A DNA stretch of 12,761 bases from assembly GCA_031258895.1 (NCBI GenBank), contig JAIRMF010000065.1, positions 1 to 12,761 of the forward strand, given 5' to 3'. Source of the stretch: Dysgonamonadaceae bacterium (lineage in GTDB: Bacteria; Bacteroidota; Bacteroidia; Bacteroidales; Azobacteroidaceae). The notes under the pieces are model-generated. The model saw only the letters and a list, made by a program, of their open reading frames with translations, had not been told where the DNA came from and searched no databases. The position numbers and the translations under genes were made by a program. Shown piece after piece: positions 1 through 6,543 of the stretch (its first letter is position 1; each line of letters starts with the position of its first letter).

Positions 1-1
1 G

Positions 2-328
2 TTTATGGATTCCTGTGGGATAAGATATGCGGAGTTTACGGAGTTTTCGGAGGACGTTATTAATGGGTCGGATATATTGTATATGACTCGTGTACAGAGG
101 GAGCGGTTTACCGATTTGATGGATTATGAGAAGGTTAAGAATGTTTATACGCTTCGCAACATAATGTTGTCGGGGAGCAGGGATAATTTGAAGGTTTTGC
201 ACCCTTTGCCGCGTGTGAGTGAGATTTCTTACGATGTTGATGATAATCCTAAGGCTTATTATTTTGAGCAGGCGAAGAACGGGATTTATGCCAGGCAGGC
301 TATTATTTGCGACGCCCTGTCGATTTGA
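2..328 (+). CDS. pyrB: Aspartate carbamoyltransferase catalytic subunit, C-terminal part
   Basis: This is the last ~108 codons of a gene whose start lies before the window; the frame is open from base 2. The protein joins carbamoyl phosphate to aspartate, the first committed step of pyrimidine synthesis, in the cytoplasm. The family signatures are clear: DILYMTRVQRERF in the aspartate-binding domain, then LHPLPRVSEI, with the HPLPR loop that contacts both substrates, then a DVDDNP / YFEQAKNGIYARQA tail like that of E. coli PyrB. About 200 N-terminal residues, including the carbamoyl phosphate loop, are missing. LHPLPRVSEI with the DVD tail argues for aspartate rather than ornithine as acceptor. 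No pyrI regulatory-chain gene follows; argB starts 34 bp downstream in the same direction, so the two may share a transcript. Confidence 0.93.
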   Translation, partial: FMDSCGIRYAEFTEFSEDVINGSDILYMTRVQRERFTDLMDYEKVKNVYTLRNIMLSGSRDNLKVLHPLPRVSEISYDVDDNPKAYYFEQAKNGIYARQAIICDALSI

Positions 329-362
329 CTTTAGTAGTTTTAAATTTTAAAAAATTTCTTTT

Positions 363-1145
363 ATGGAACTGTTGACGGTGGTTAAGGTTGGGGGCGGGAT
401 TCTTGAGGATACTGAACTGTTGAGTACGTTTTTGGAAAAATTCTCTATGCTTGACGGCCACAGGATTTTGGTACATGGCGGGGGTGTTTCGGTAACGGAG
501 CTGGCGTCGAGGCTTGGCATTTCGACGAGGATGGTAGAGGGCCGCAGGGTTACGGATTCTGAGATGTTGCGGGTGGTGACGATGGTATGCGGCGGATTAT
601 TGAATAAAGAGCTTGTGGTTAGGTTGCAGTCTGTTGGGGTTAACGCTGTGGGACTGACGGGGGCTGATATGAACCTTTTGCTGTCTGTCCGTCGTGTTGC
701 GGGTTTGGTTGATTACGGCTTGGTTGGGGATATACGGACTGTGAATGTTAACGCTTTGATTGACTTATTGGATCGGGGTTATGTGCCTGTGTTGGCGCCT
801 TTGTCGCATGATGGCGCGGGACAGTTGCTCAATACCAACGCGGACTCGGTAGCGTCTTTGGCGTCCTGCGCACTTGCTTTAGACTATCGGGTACGGCTTG
901 TGTACTGTTTTGAGAGGTCTGGGGTTATGGCGGGCGGCGACGCGGGCGGCGAAGTTATACCTGAGTTGGACAGGGAGACGTATATCAGGCTTAGGGATAG
1001 GGGCCTGATCTTTGGGGGGATGATTCCGAAGCTTGAGGGAGCGTTTAGGGCTTTGTCGTCAGGGGTTACGGAGGTTGTGGTAACGTCTGCTTTTTGTTTA
1101 GGTGGCGGCGGGGGTACCGCGCTTACCCTTAATCGTGGCAGATAA
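363..1145 (+). CDS. argB: Acetylglutamate (or succinylglutamate) kinase
   Basis: A 260-residue amino-acid kinase, the usual length, phosphorylating N-acylated glutamate in the second step of arginine synthesis. The N-terminal KVGGG (Lys8) is the phosphate-binding lysine loop; HGGG at 38-41 is the glycine-rich substrate loop; Arg62 in GRRVTD probably binds the acyl-amino-acid carboxylate; NTNAD at 157-161 and GGMIPKLEGA (Lys223) are the ATP-site motifs. From memory the sequence runs colinear with Bacteroides ArgB, including VDYGLVGD and LVYCFE. Some Bacteroidales use N-succinyl instead of N-acetyl intermediates, and the substrate cannot be decided from this gene alone. The ATG at 363 follows an A/T-rich stretch without a Shine-Dalgarno sequence, common in this phylum. 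The last ~14 residues are a glycine run plus a short tail and look divergent. It lies 34 bp after pyrB; a repeat region follows. Confidence 0.93.
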   Translation: MELLTVVKVGGGILEDTELLSTFLEKFSMLDGHRILVHGGGVSVTELASRLGISTRMVEGRRVTDSEMLRVVTMVCGGLLNKELVVRLQSVGVNAVGLTGADMNLLLSVRRVAGLVDYGLVGDIRTVNVNALIDLLDRGYVPVLAPLSHDGAGQLLNTNADSVASLASCALALDYRVRLVYCFERSGVMAGGDAGGEVIPELDRETYIRLRDRGLIFGGMIPKLEGAFRALSSGVTEVVVTSAFCLGGGGGTALTLNRGR

Positions 1146-1186
1146 TTTCTTTTGTAAACAAAACACACATACACACATAATCTGTT

Positions 1187-1202
1187 AAGTACGTTCGTAC
1201 TT
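1187..1202. repeat. Short perfect inverted repeat, 7-bp arms
   Basis: AAGTACG and CGTACTT are perfect inverted copies separated by TT. It lies 42 bp after the argB stop and could fold in argB mRNA. No T-run follows, so a classic intrinsic terminator is unlikely. It could equally be a protein-binding palindrome. Confidence 0.5.
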
Positions 1203-1244
1203 GCATTATTTCAAACAAATAATATATATACCTTCGGAAAGGGT

Positions 1245-1307
1245 GTGTTATGCTTTGTGCGGAGCGTGTCATGCTTTGTGCGGAGCGTGTTATGCTTTGT
1301 GCGGAGC
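1245..1307. repeat. Three tandem 21-bp units (type A)
   Basis: Units start at 1245, 1266 and 1287. Each is GTGT(T/C)A followed by TGCTTTGTGCGGAGC; the only difference is one T/C change in the second unit. They abut the palindromic type B units with no break in phase, and both types can end in GGAGC, so they look like two subfamilies of one array. I find no palindrome in type A. Confidence 0.95.
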
Positions 1308-1517
1308 GCATTTACGTAAATACAGAACGCATTTACGTAAATATGGAGTGCATTTACGTAAATACAAAGCGCATTTACGTAAATATGGAGCGCATTTACG
1401 TAAATATGGAGTGCATTTACGTAAATACAAAGCGCATTTACGTAAATACAAAGCGCATTTACGTAAATATGAAACGCATTTACGTAAATACAAAGCGCAT
1501 TTACGTAAATACAAAGC
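1308..1517. repeat. Ten tandem 21-bp units with palindrome ATTTACGTAAAT (type B)
   Basis: Ten head-to-tail units start every 21 bp from 1308 to 1497. Each is GC, then the perfect 12-bp palindrome ATTTACGTAAAT, then a 7-bp tail. The palindrome is identical in all ten. The tails vary in this order: ACAGAAC, ATGGAGT, ACAAAGC, ATGGAGC, ATGGAGT, ACAAAGC, ACAAAGC, ATGAAAC, ACAAAGC, ACAAAGC. Invariant palindromes with drifting tails suggest selection on the palindrome, though recent expansion by unequal crossover would also keep it uniform. At 21 bp, about two helical turns, all palindromes face the same side of the DNA. An operator array, a nucleoid-protein site or a simple minisatellite are all possible. 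It is not CRISPR, because there are no unique spacers. Confidence 0.97.
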
Positions 1518-1544
1518 GCGTCATACATGACACGAGTAAAAAAA

Positions 1545-1611
1545 ATATTGTTTAAAAATTTGTTTGGTAAGATATATTGTATTACCTTTGTCGCAAATTT
1601 TTAAACAATAT
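1545..1611. repeat. Perfect 18-bp inverted repeat around the glycosidase promoter
   Basis: The left arm at 1545-1562 (starting ATATTGTTT, ending ATTTG) is an exact reverse complement of the right arm at 1594-1611. The 31-bp interior, 1563-1593, contains the -7 element TACCTTTG, and the end of the left arm supplies the TTTG -33 element. The arrangement resembles the invertible promoters of Bacteroidales but is much shorter than those I know. Paired operator sites or a hairpin in read-through RNA are alternatives. Confidence 0.95.
1559..1590 (+). promoter_or_regulatory. Promoter for the secreted glycosidase
   Basis: TTTG at 1559-1562, 20 bp of spacer, then TACCTTTG at 1583-1590 fits the Bacteroidota consensus TTTG-N19/20-TAnnTTTG. 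A second TTTG at 1563-1566 would give a shorter 16-bp spacer. Transcription should start near 1597, leaving a leader of about 20 nt before the ATG at 1616. Confidence 0.7.
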
Positions 1612-1615
1612 AAAT

Positions 1616-3454
1616 ATGAGACTTATTTCAATTGCCCTGATATCCGTATCACTGTACGCAGTAGCCGCAGCAAAAAATGCAGAACCCGCAAAAAACGACG
1701 GATACCCCATCTCCAATTTTGCGCTTACCGTAAACGCAAGCCAGAACGGCAACATGTTCGGCGAGATCCTCCAAAACACCGGCACACTCGGCGAATGGCT
1801 TAATCCATTAGGCAGTCTATATATTTCTATTGAAAAAGATGGCGACGCGCACAAACTTTCAGATTTCAAAAAGAAAAAAATAGACCGTACGTTCCCCTTC
1901 GTAACAAGCGCATACGAAAAATCCCCCCTCATAAAGTCCAAAATAACTTCCAGGACATTCTGCCCCATCGCCGTAAACGACATAGAAACTTCCACACTGC
2001 CCGTAATAATGCTCGAACTGTACGTCACATCAACCATAAAAGAAACATTCAATATTACAGTGCAAAATTCTAATGCCGCAAAAGAGGCAAGCATTTTTTT
2101 CCGAATAAATAATGAAAATGCAAAACCGGCAGAAACCGGCAACATCTCGATACCGGTCTCCGTATCGCCCGCAAACCCACAAACAATCCGCATCTCAATA
2201 GCCTTCCACGACAGTAACCACTACTCAGCGAAACGTTTCAATAACGCAAAAGAAATTTCTAAACTCGCACAAGAAAGCTGGGATAGCCTGCTCCTTAAAA
2301 CTAAAAATTTCAGCGACGCAATCCCAAACACGGGAGACACAAAACTCGACCGGTACCTCCGCTGGTATATCGTGCCCGGTATAGCCCTTACCAAGATTAC
2401 CAAAAACGGAGACGCCCTAACGATGGGATATCGCGAGCTTAACCAAAGGGACAGCTACTGGACCGCCTGGCTCCATCTTGTTTTGTTTAAAGATCTCGAA
2501 CGGCTGATGATAAAAGAAACAGTCCTCAATCAACAACCCTCAGGCAAAATCCCTACAACTATACTGCCCCTCATAGAACGCCACGACGACCTCGACATAA
2601 ACGCGTTCTTCATCCTCCGTGAAGCGAGGTACTACCGCCTCTACAAGGACAAAACAATCCTCGCCGAAGACTGGACTTCAATAAAAAAGGCAATCGACTG
2701 GCTTATCGCAAGGGATAAAAAAGGTAACGGGTTGCCCGAACAGGTCTCCTTCTGGGGCGATTGGAAAGACGTACAAGGCGTAAAAGACCGCCTGTACTCC
2801 CCGTTCTCAGCCTTAGTCTACCTCTCAGCCCTCAAAGAAGTCGTGTTCCTCGCCGAAGAACTCCAAGACTCTTCCGCAGCAGTCGTCTACAAAGCCGCAT
2901 TCGATAAAGGCTATAATTTCATCAATAAACATGTTTCCGAAGGCGGCCTATGGAACGGCAAGTACTACTGCCAGGTATGGAAAGATGGCGCAATAAACGA
3001 CAAACTCCTGCAAGACCAAACCATAGGAATCCTTTTCGGTATCATACCCCAAGACAAAGCAAACTCAATCTTCAATTCCCTAAACGCAATGAGTCTCACC
3101 CCATACGGAATAGCCGAAACATTCCCCTACTACCCCGAAACGTTCGGTATGCAACCGGCAACATATCACAATGGAGCCGTATGGCCCTGGCTAAGTTTCA
3201 TGGACTGTTGGGCAAGAATCGTTTCAAACAGAAAGAAAGAAGCAATAAAACTCGTGAAAAAAGTAGCCAATGCCGACCTCGTCAAATCAGGCGACTGGTC
3301 GCCCAACGAACATATCAACAGCCTCACAGGGGAAAACCTCGGATTCATACTCCAAGGCTGGAATGCCGGCCTATATGGGTTAGTCTACTTCGGCCTGTGC
3401 CGCAATGACGTAAATATCACCGGTATCCCTCAAACTCCAAACCCGCACAAATAA
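1616..3454 (+). CDS. Secreted six-hairpin (alpha/alpha)6 glycosidase, family uncertain
   Basis: A 612-residue protein. I take the ATG at 1616 because it gives a signal peptide (MRLISIALISVSLYAVAAA, likely cleaved near residue 17-19, no lipobox Cys) and lies just after the predicted transcription start; an in-frame ATG at 1577 lies inside the promoter. Residues ~25-225 look like a beta-sandwich; ~240-600 look like an alpha/alpha toroid. Motifs of glycogen-debranching or trehalase-like enzymes are visible: RDSYW (278-282), HDDLD (323-327), FWGDWKD (379-385), a DQ at 467-468 and YHNGAVWPW (517-525). Acidic residues in these motifs are candidates for catalysis, but I cannot assign them. It probably acts in the periplasm on an oligosaccharide; the substrate is unknown. 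It is transcribed alone, with its stop 12 bp from the convergent rsgA stop. Coding-strand composition is A/C-rich, opposite to argB. Confidence 0.7.
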   Translation: MRLISIALISVSLYAVAAAKNAEPAKNDGYPISNFALTVNASQNGNMFGEILQNTGTLGEWLNPLGSLYISIEKDGDAHKLSDFKKKKIDRTFPFVTSAYEKSPLIKSKITSRTFCPIAVNDIETSTLPVIMLELYVTSTIKETFNITVQNSNAAKEASIFFRINNENAKPAETGNISIPVSVSPANPQTIRISIAFHDSNHYSAKRFNNAKEISKLAQESWDSLLLKTKNFSDAIPNTGDTKLDRYLRWYIVPGIALTKITKNGDALTMGYRELNQRDSYWTAWLHLVLFKDLERLMIKETVLNQQPSGKIPTTILPLIERHDDLDINAFFILREARYYRLYKDKTILAEDWTSIKKAIDWLIARDKKGNGLPEQVSFWGDWKDVQGVKDRLYSPFSALVYLSALKEVVFLAEELQDSSAAVVYKAAFDKGYNFINKHVSEGGLWNGKYYCQVWKDGAINDKLLQDQTIGILFGIIPQDKANSIFNSLNAMSLTPYGIAETFPYYPETFGMQPATYHNGAVWPWLSFMDCWARIVSNRKKEAIKLVKKVANADLVKSGDWSPNEHINSLTGENLGFILQGWNAGLYGLVYFGLCRNDVNITGIPQTPNPHK

Positions 3455-3466
3455 ATATGTAATACC

Positions 3467-4396
3467 CTACCCCGCCCTATACCTGCCGTCCGAACTGTCC
3501 TCCAGCATCCCCAGATAACTCCCGTACCGGGACACGGCAATAAAACGCCCCTCCACAGCCCTCACAACAGCACAGCCAGGTTCATTACGATGGGTACAGT
3601 CAGCAAACCTGCAATCCCGAGAAAAACGAAAAATCTCCGGAAAATAGTGCGACAGCTCCACGCCCTTCATATTAAACGCCCCAAAACCCTTAATGCCCGG
3701 AGTATCTATCACGTAGCCACCCCCGGGTAACTCCAGCATCTCCGAAAATGTAGTAGTGTGCATGCCCTTATTATGGTATTCCGAAATATCTCCGGTCCTC
3801 CGGCATACGCCAGGTATCAGCCGATTAATAAGAGTAGACTTCCCCGACCCCGAATGCCCTGAAAACAACGTAACTCCTCCCCTCATCATGTCATACACAA
3901 AAGATAAATCCGCATCCCCATGTGCCGAAATCTGAAAACACCCATAACCTATCGTCCGATAAAGATTCTCCAACGCATCTGCGTACTCGCGATCCCCCTC
4001 AGAATAACGATCCGTCTTATTAAAAAAAATAGTCGCGGGAATATGATACGCCTCCGCAGTAGCAAGAAACCTATCTATAAAAGTCGTAGTAGTAACAGGA
4101 TAATTAACCGTGGCAATAAGAAAAATTCTGTCAACATTCGCCGCTATAACATGCATCTGCTTAGACAAATTAGAAGGCTTCCGGACAAAAAAATTCCTCC
4201 GGTCCTCAATCTCATAAATTAACGGTGTGCCGCTGTGATCCTCCTCCATCATTACAAAATCGCCCACAGCAAGCGGATTGGTGCTCCTAATACCCTTCAG
4301 ACGATAAGCGCCCTTTAATCGCGCTTCAACAGTACGACCGTCCTCCGTCCTCACATGATACCTGTCACCGGTGTTCTTTACTACTAACGCTCTCAA
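3467..4396 (-). CDS. rsgA: Ribosome small-subunit-dependent GTPase A
   Basis: A 309-residue circularly permuted GTPase that acts late in 30S subunit maturation. An N-terminal OB-fold (~1-75) opens with MRALVVKNTG. The GTPase motifs come in permuted order: NKTD (G4) at 126-129, GHSGSGKST (G1, P-loop) at 180-188, KGMHTTT (switch I) at 210-216, and DTPG (G3) at 231-234. A C-terminal zinc site follows with Cys262, Cys267, His269 and Cys275. The P-loop has SGSGKST where many homologues have SGVGKSS. The start is TTG at 4396-4394; its last two bases are also the first two of the frr TGA stop, giving a 4-bp overlap and probable translational coupling. The N-terminus beginning at this TTG matches known homologues, which supports it. 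It is transcribed after frr from the promoter at 4979-5009. Confidence 0.96.
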   Translation of the reverse strand: MRALVVKNTGDRYHVRTEDGRTVEARLKGAYRLKGIRSTNPLAVGDFVMMEEDHSGTPLIYEIEDRRNFFVRKPSNLSKQMHVIAANVDRIFLIATVNYPVTTTTFIDRFLATAEAYHIPATIFFNKTDRYSEGDREYADALENLYRTIGYGCFQISAHGDADLSFVYDMMRGGVTLFSGHSGSGKSTLINRLIPGVCRRTGDISEYHNKGMHTTTFSEMLELPGGGYVIDTPGIKGFGAFNMKGVELSHYFPEIFRFSRDCRFADCTHRNEPGCAVVRAVEGRFIAVSRYGSYLGMLEDSSDGRYRAG

Positions 4397-4953
4397 ACCG
4401 TCATGATTTCCTTCTCCTTATCAGACAAAGTGTCGTCTATAAGCCTCAGGTACTTGTCATGCAACTTCTGAATACTTACCTCCGTCTCCTTCCCATCATC
4501 CTCCGGCGTACCCGCCTTGACCGCCTTCTTTGACGCTTCAATCGCCTCACGACGAGCATTACGTACGCTTATACGAGCACTCTCAGCCTCAGCGTTCGAC
4601 TGCTTGACAAGCTGTTTGCGGCGCTCCTCCGTCAACGGCGGAATGCCAAGACGAATAATCTCACCGTTGTTCTCCGGTGTTATACCAACGTCAGAATCAA
4701 GAATCGCCTTCTCAATAGTCTTCAACATCTGCTTTTCCCATGCGAGAATAGTTATCGTCTTCGCATCCGGAGTGGAAATAGTCGCCACATTGGACAAAGG
4801 AACAACACTTCCGTAATATTCTATCTTTATGCCGTCAAGAATATGTACATTAGCCTTCCCCGCACGTATCCGCGAAAGTGTCTCCCTAAAATGCGTCACC
4901 GAATGCTGCATCCTGTCGCCGGCATGTTTTTCGACATCCTTTATTATACTCAT
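4393..4953 (-). CDS. frr: Ribosome recycling factor
   Basis: A 186-residue protein, the normal length, that with EF-G splits the post-termination ribosome. The family pattern runs throughout: an N-terminal helix MSIIKDVEKHAGDRM, then LSRIRAGKANVHILDGIKIEYYG, then PLSNVATISTPDAKTI, IRLGIPPLTEERRKQLVKQ (conserved hinge/helix), and a C-terminal helix ending DKEKEIMTV. The frame stays open up to 5052, but the added residues do not belong to the family and would cover the promoter, so I use the ATG at 4953-4951. An unusually good AGGAGGG (4962-4956) lies only 2 nt before this ATG, closer than normal. It heads a two-gene operon with rsgA and is divergent from tig. Confidence 0.96.
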   Translation of the reverse strand: MSIIKDVEKHAGDRMQHSVTHFRETLSRIRAGKANVHILDGIKIEYYGSVVPLSNVATISTPDAKTITILAWEKQMLKTIEKAILDSDVGITPENNGEIIRLGIPPLTEERRKQLVKQSNAEAESARISVRNARREAIEASKKAVKAGTPEDDGKETEVSIQKLHDKYLRLIDDTLSDKEKEIMTV

Positions 4954-4978
4954 AGCCCTCCTAAGTTTTTTGTTTTGG

Positions 4979-5009
4979 CAAAGGTAATTGTTTATTTTGA
5001 AATCACAAA
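4979..5009 (-). promoter_or_regulatory. Promoter for frr-rsgA
   Basis: On the minus strand, TTTG (5009-5006), a 19-bp spacer and TACCTTTG (4986-4979) match the Bacteroidota consensus exactly. The leader to the frr ATG would be about 20 nt. Its elements interleave with those of the tig promoter. Confidence 0.85.
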
Positions 5010-5026
5010 AAAAAGCAATACCTTTG
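4996..5026 (+). promoter_or_regulatory. Promoter for tig
   Basis: TTTG at 4996-4999, a 19-bp spacer and TACCTTTG at 5019-5026 match the Bacteroidota consensus exactly. Transcription should start near 5033, giving a leader of about 37 nt before the ATG at 5070. The -33 element lies inside the spacer of the divergent frr promoter. Confidence 0.85.
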
Positions 5027-5069
5027 TGGGCCGATTCCAAAAATAATATCACAGCAAATAATAAAATAA

Positions 5070-6500
5070 ATGAATCTTACACTAAACAAGATTGATGCGG
5101 TAAATGCCACTGTGACGATCGAAGTAGCAAAAACAGACTATCAACCCGCAGTAGAAAAAAGTATAAATGATCTACGCAAAAAAGCCAACGTCCCAGGCTT
5201 CCGCAAAGGTATGGTACCTTCTTCCATGATCCGGAAAATGTACGGAAAATCCTTGCTCAATGAAGAAATTAATAAATTAGCACTAAATAGACTGTCCGAA
5301 TATATCCTCGAAGAGAAACTAAACGTGCTCGGCAATGCATTGCTCGACGAAACCCAGCAACCCGCCGACATCGACGTAGCTGACAACCATACCGTCGTAT
5401 TCAGCATAGGACTTGCTCCCGAAATAAACTTCACAATAGATAAGGAGGACGTAATTCCCTACTACGAAATCAAAGTCCCCGATGAAATGATCGACCGCCT
5501 GATAGAAAACCACAGAGCTAATTTCGGCGAATACAGTACGCTGGAAACAGTCAACGAAAAAGCCCTTGTAAGGGGAATTCTGACTGAACTCGATGACAAG
5601 GGCAACCCAAAAACCGATGGCGTCAATATTGAGAACGCCATGCTTATACCCGCATTCATCAAAAACGACGACGAAAAAAACAAAATAATCGACGCTAAAC
5701 TGAATACCGAAATAGTTTTCAACCCTTTCAAAGCTTATGAAGGTAACGAAGCGGAACTTTCTTCGTTCCTTAAAATCAAAAAAGGGAAAGTGAAAGACCA
5801 TACTTCGGATTTTTCTCTGCAAATCAACAATATCAGTAACTATAAAGAGGCGGAAGTGAATCAGGAGCTTTTTGACAGGGTTTTCGGCAAAGATAAAGTG
5901 AAGACGGTGGAAGAATTTAGATTAAAAGTAGCGGAAAGCATCAGCAGACAACTCGCCTTGCAGAGTGAAAATAAATTCCTTGCCGACGTCGGCGCTTTTC
6001 TGAAAAAGAAAGCAGGAAAGGTCACATTTCCGGAAACCTTCCTGAAACGTTTTATGCTGCAAAACACGAAGGAATCGCCGGAAAAAATCGAAGAAAATTT
6101 ACCTGAAGTAATAGAGGACCTTAACACTCGTCTGATCAAGGAAAAGATAATCCGTGACTATAAGATCAAAGTTGAAGAAAACGAAATTGTAGAAGCAGCG
6201 ACAGCCACTATTTCGACGCAGCTCGCACAATATGGAATGACCTCTGTCTCCGACGACGTCTTCAAGGAGTATTTGAAAAAGATGCTGCAAAACGAGCAAA
6301 TAATCAACGACTTGGTGGACAAATTGCTGGAAACAAAGTACAGCGGCGTTCTGAAAGAAAATTTGACGCTTGATTATAAATCTGTTTCGCTGGAAGAGTT
6401 TCAAAAACTTGTTCGTCAGGAAGCAGCAACAACGAAAAAGAAGCCGTCAAAAAGGGCCTCAAAGAAAGCAATAAATGCGGAGGAACCCAAAGAATCCTGA
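5070..6500 (+). CDS. tig: Trigger factor chaperone
   Basis: A 476-residue ribosome-bound chaperone that shields nascent chains at the exit tunnel. The N-terminal domain (~1-115) carries the ribosome-docking signature GFRKG at 43-47, within ANVPGFRKGMVP. The middle (~150-245), where E. coli trigger factor has an FKBP-type prolyl isomerase, is divergent and may lack activity; from memory this is usual in Bacteroidota. The C-terminal part (~260-440) is helical, with FLKRFMLQN and LLETKYSGVLKENL, followed by a Lys-rich tail (KKKPSKRASKK) and an acidic end. The start follows a consensus promoter. The ROK kinase gene begins 43 bp downstream with no visible promoter, so the two may be cotranscribed. 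Composition drifts from C-biased to G-biased along this gene. Confidence 0.94.
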   Translation: MNLTLNKIDAVNATVTIEVAKTDYQPAVEKSINDLRKKANVPGFRKGMVPSSMIRKMYGKSLLNEEINKLALNRLSEYILEEKLNVLGNALLDETQQPADIDVADNHTVVFSIGLAPEINFTIDKEDVIPYYEIKVPDEMIDRLIENHRANFGEYSTLETVNEKALVRGILTELDDKGNPKTDGVNIENAMLIPAFIKNDDEKNKIIDAKLNTEIVFNPFKAYEGNEAELSSFLKIKKGKVKDHTSDFSLQINNISNYKEAEVNQELFDRVFGKDKVKTVEEFRLKVAESISRQLALQSENKFLADVGAFLKKKAGKVTFPETFLKRFMLQNTKESPEKIEENLPEVIEDLNTRLIKEKIIRDYKIKVEENEIVEAATATISTQLAQYGMTSVSDDVFKEYLKKMLQNEQIINDLVDKLLETKYSGVLKENLTLDYKSVSLEEFQKLVRQEAATTKKKPSKRASKKAINAEEPKES

Positions 6501-6543
6501 TTTGAGGACGGACCGGAGAAGATCGAGAATTACAACCCCTAAA

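Larger units (their letters stand above)
1146..1615. other. Non-coding interval between argB and the glycosidase
   Basis: This 470-bp stretch holds no credible gene. In order it contains an A/C-rich tract, a small hairpin (1187-1202), an AT-rich tract that includes a weak promoter-like TACCTTCG at 1229-1236, the 13-unit 21-bp array (1245-1517), a short GTCAT-AC-ATGAC inverted repeat at about 1520-1531, and the 18-bp inverted repeat with the glycosidase promoter (1545-1611). Open frames of 60-109 codons cross the array on both strands, but only because 21 is a multiple of 3 and the unit lacks stops in several frames. Confidence 0.8.

Noticed and set aside
2..328. Ornithine or acylornithine carbamoyltransferase next to argB
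   Set aside because: LHPLPRVSEI and the DVD..P..YF.QA.NGI.ARQA tail are those of aspartate carbamoyltransferase.
1308..1517. CRISPR array
   Set aside because: Units are contiguous 21-mers with no unique spacers of 25-40 bp, and no cas genes are present.
1201..1555. Open frames of 60-109 codons on both strands encoding 7-residue repeats (e.g. HLRKYKA)
   Set aside because: A 21-bp unit without stops stays open in several frames on both strands at once; there is no start context or sequence outside the repeat.
1577..1615. Earlier ATG for the glycosidase
   Set aside because: It lies inside the predicted promoter, upstream of the expected transcription start, and would place 13 polar residues before the signal peptide.
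4954..5052. N-terminal extension of ribosome recycling factor
   Set aside because: The extra 33 residues do not match the family and overlap both divergent promoters.
6475..6543. Earlier ROK start overlapping tig
   Set aside because: The extra 23 residues are basic and unrelated; the family begins shortly before VIGVDMGGTN.
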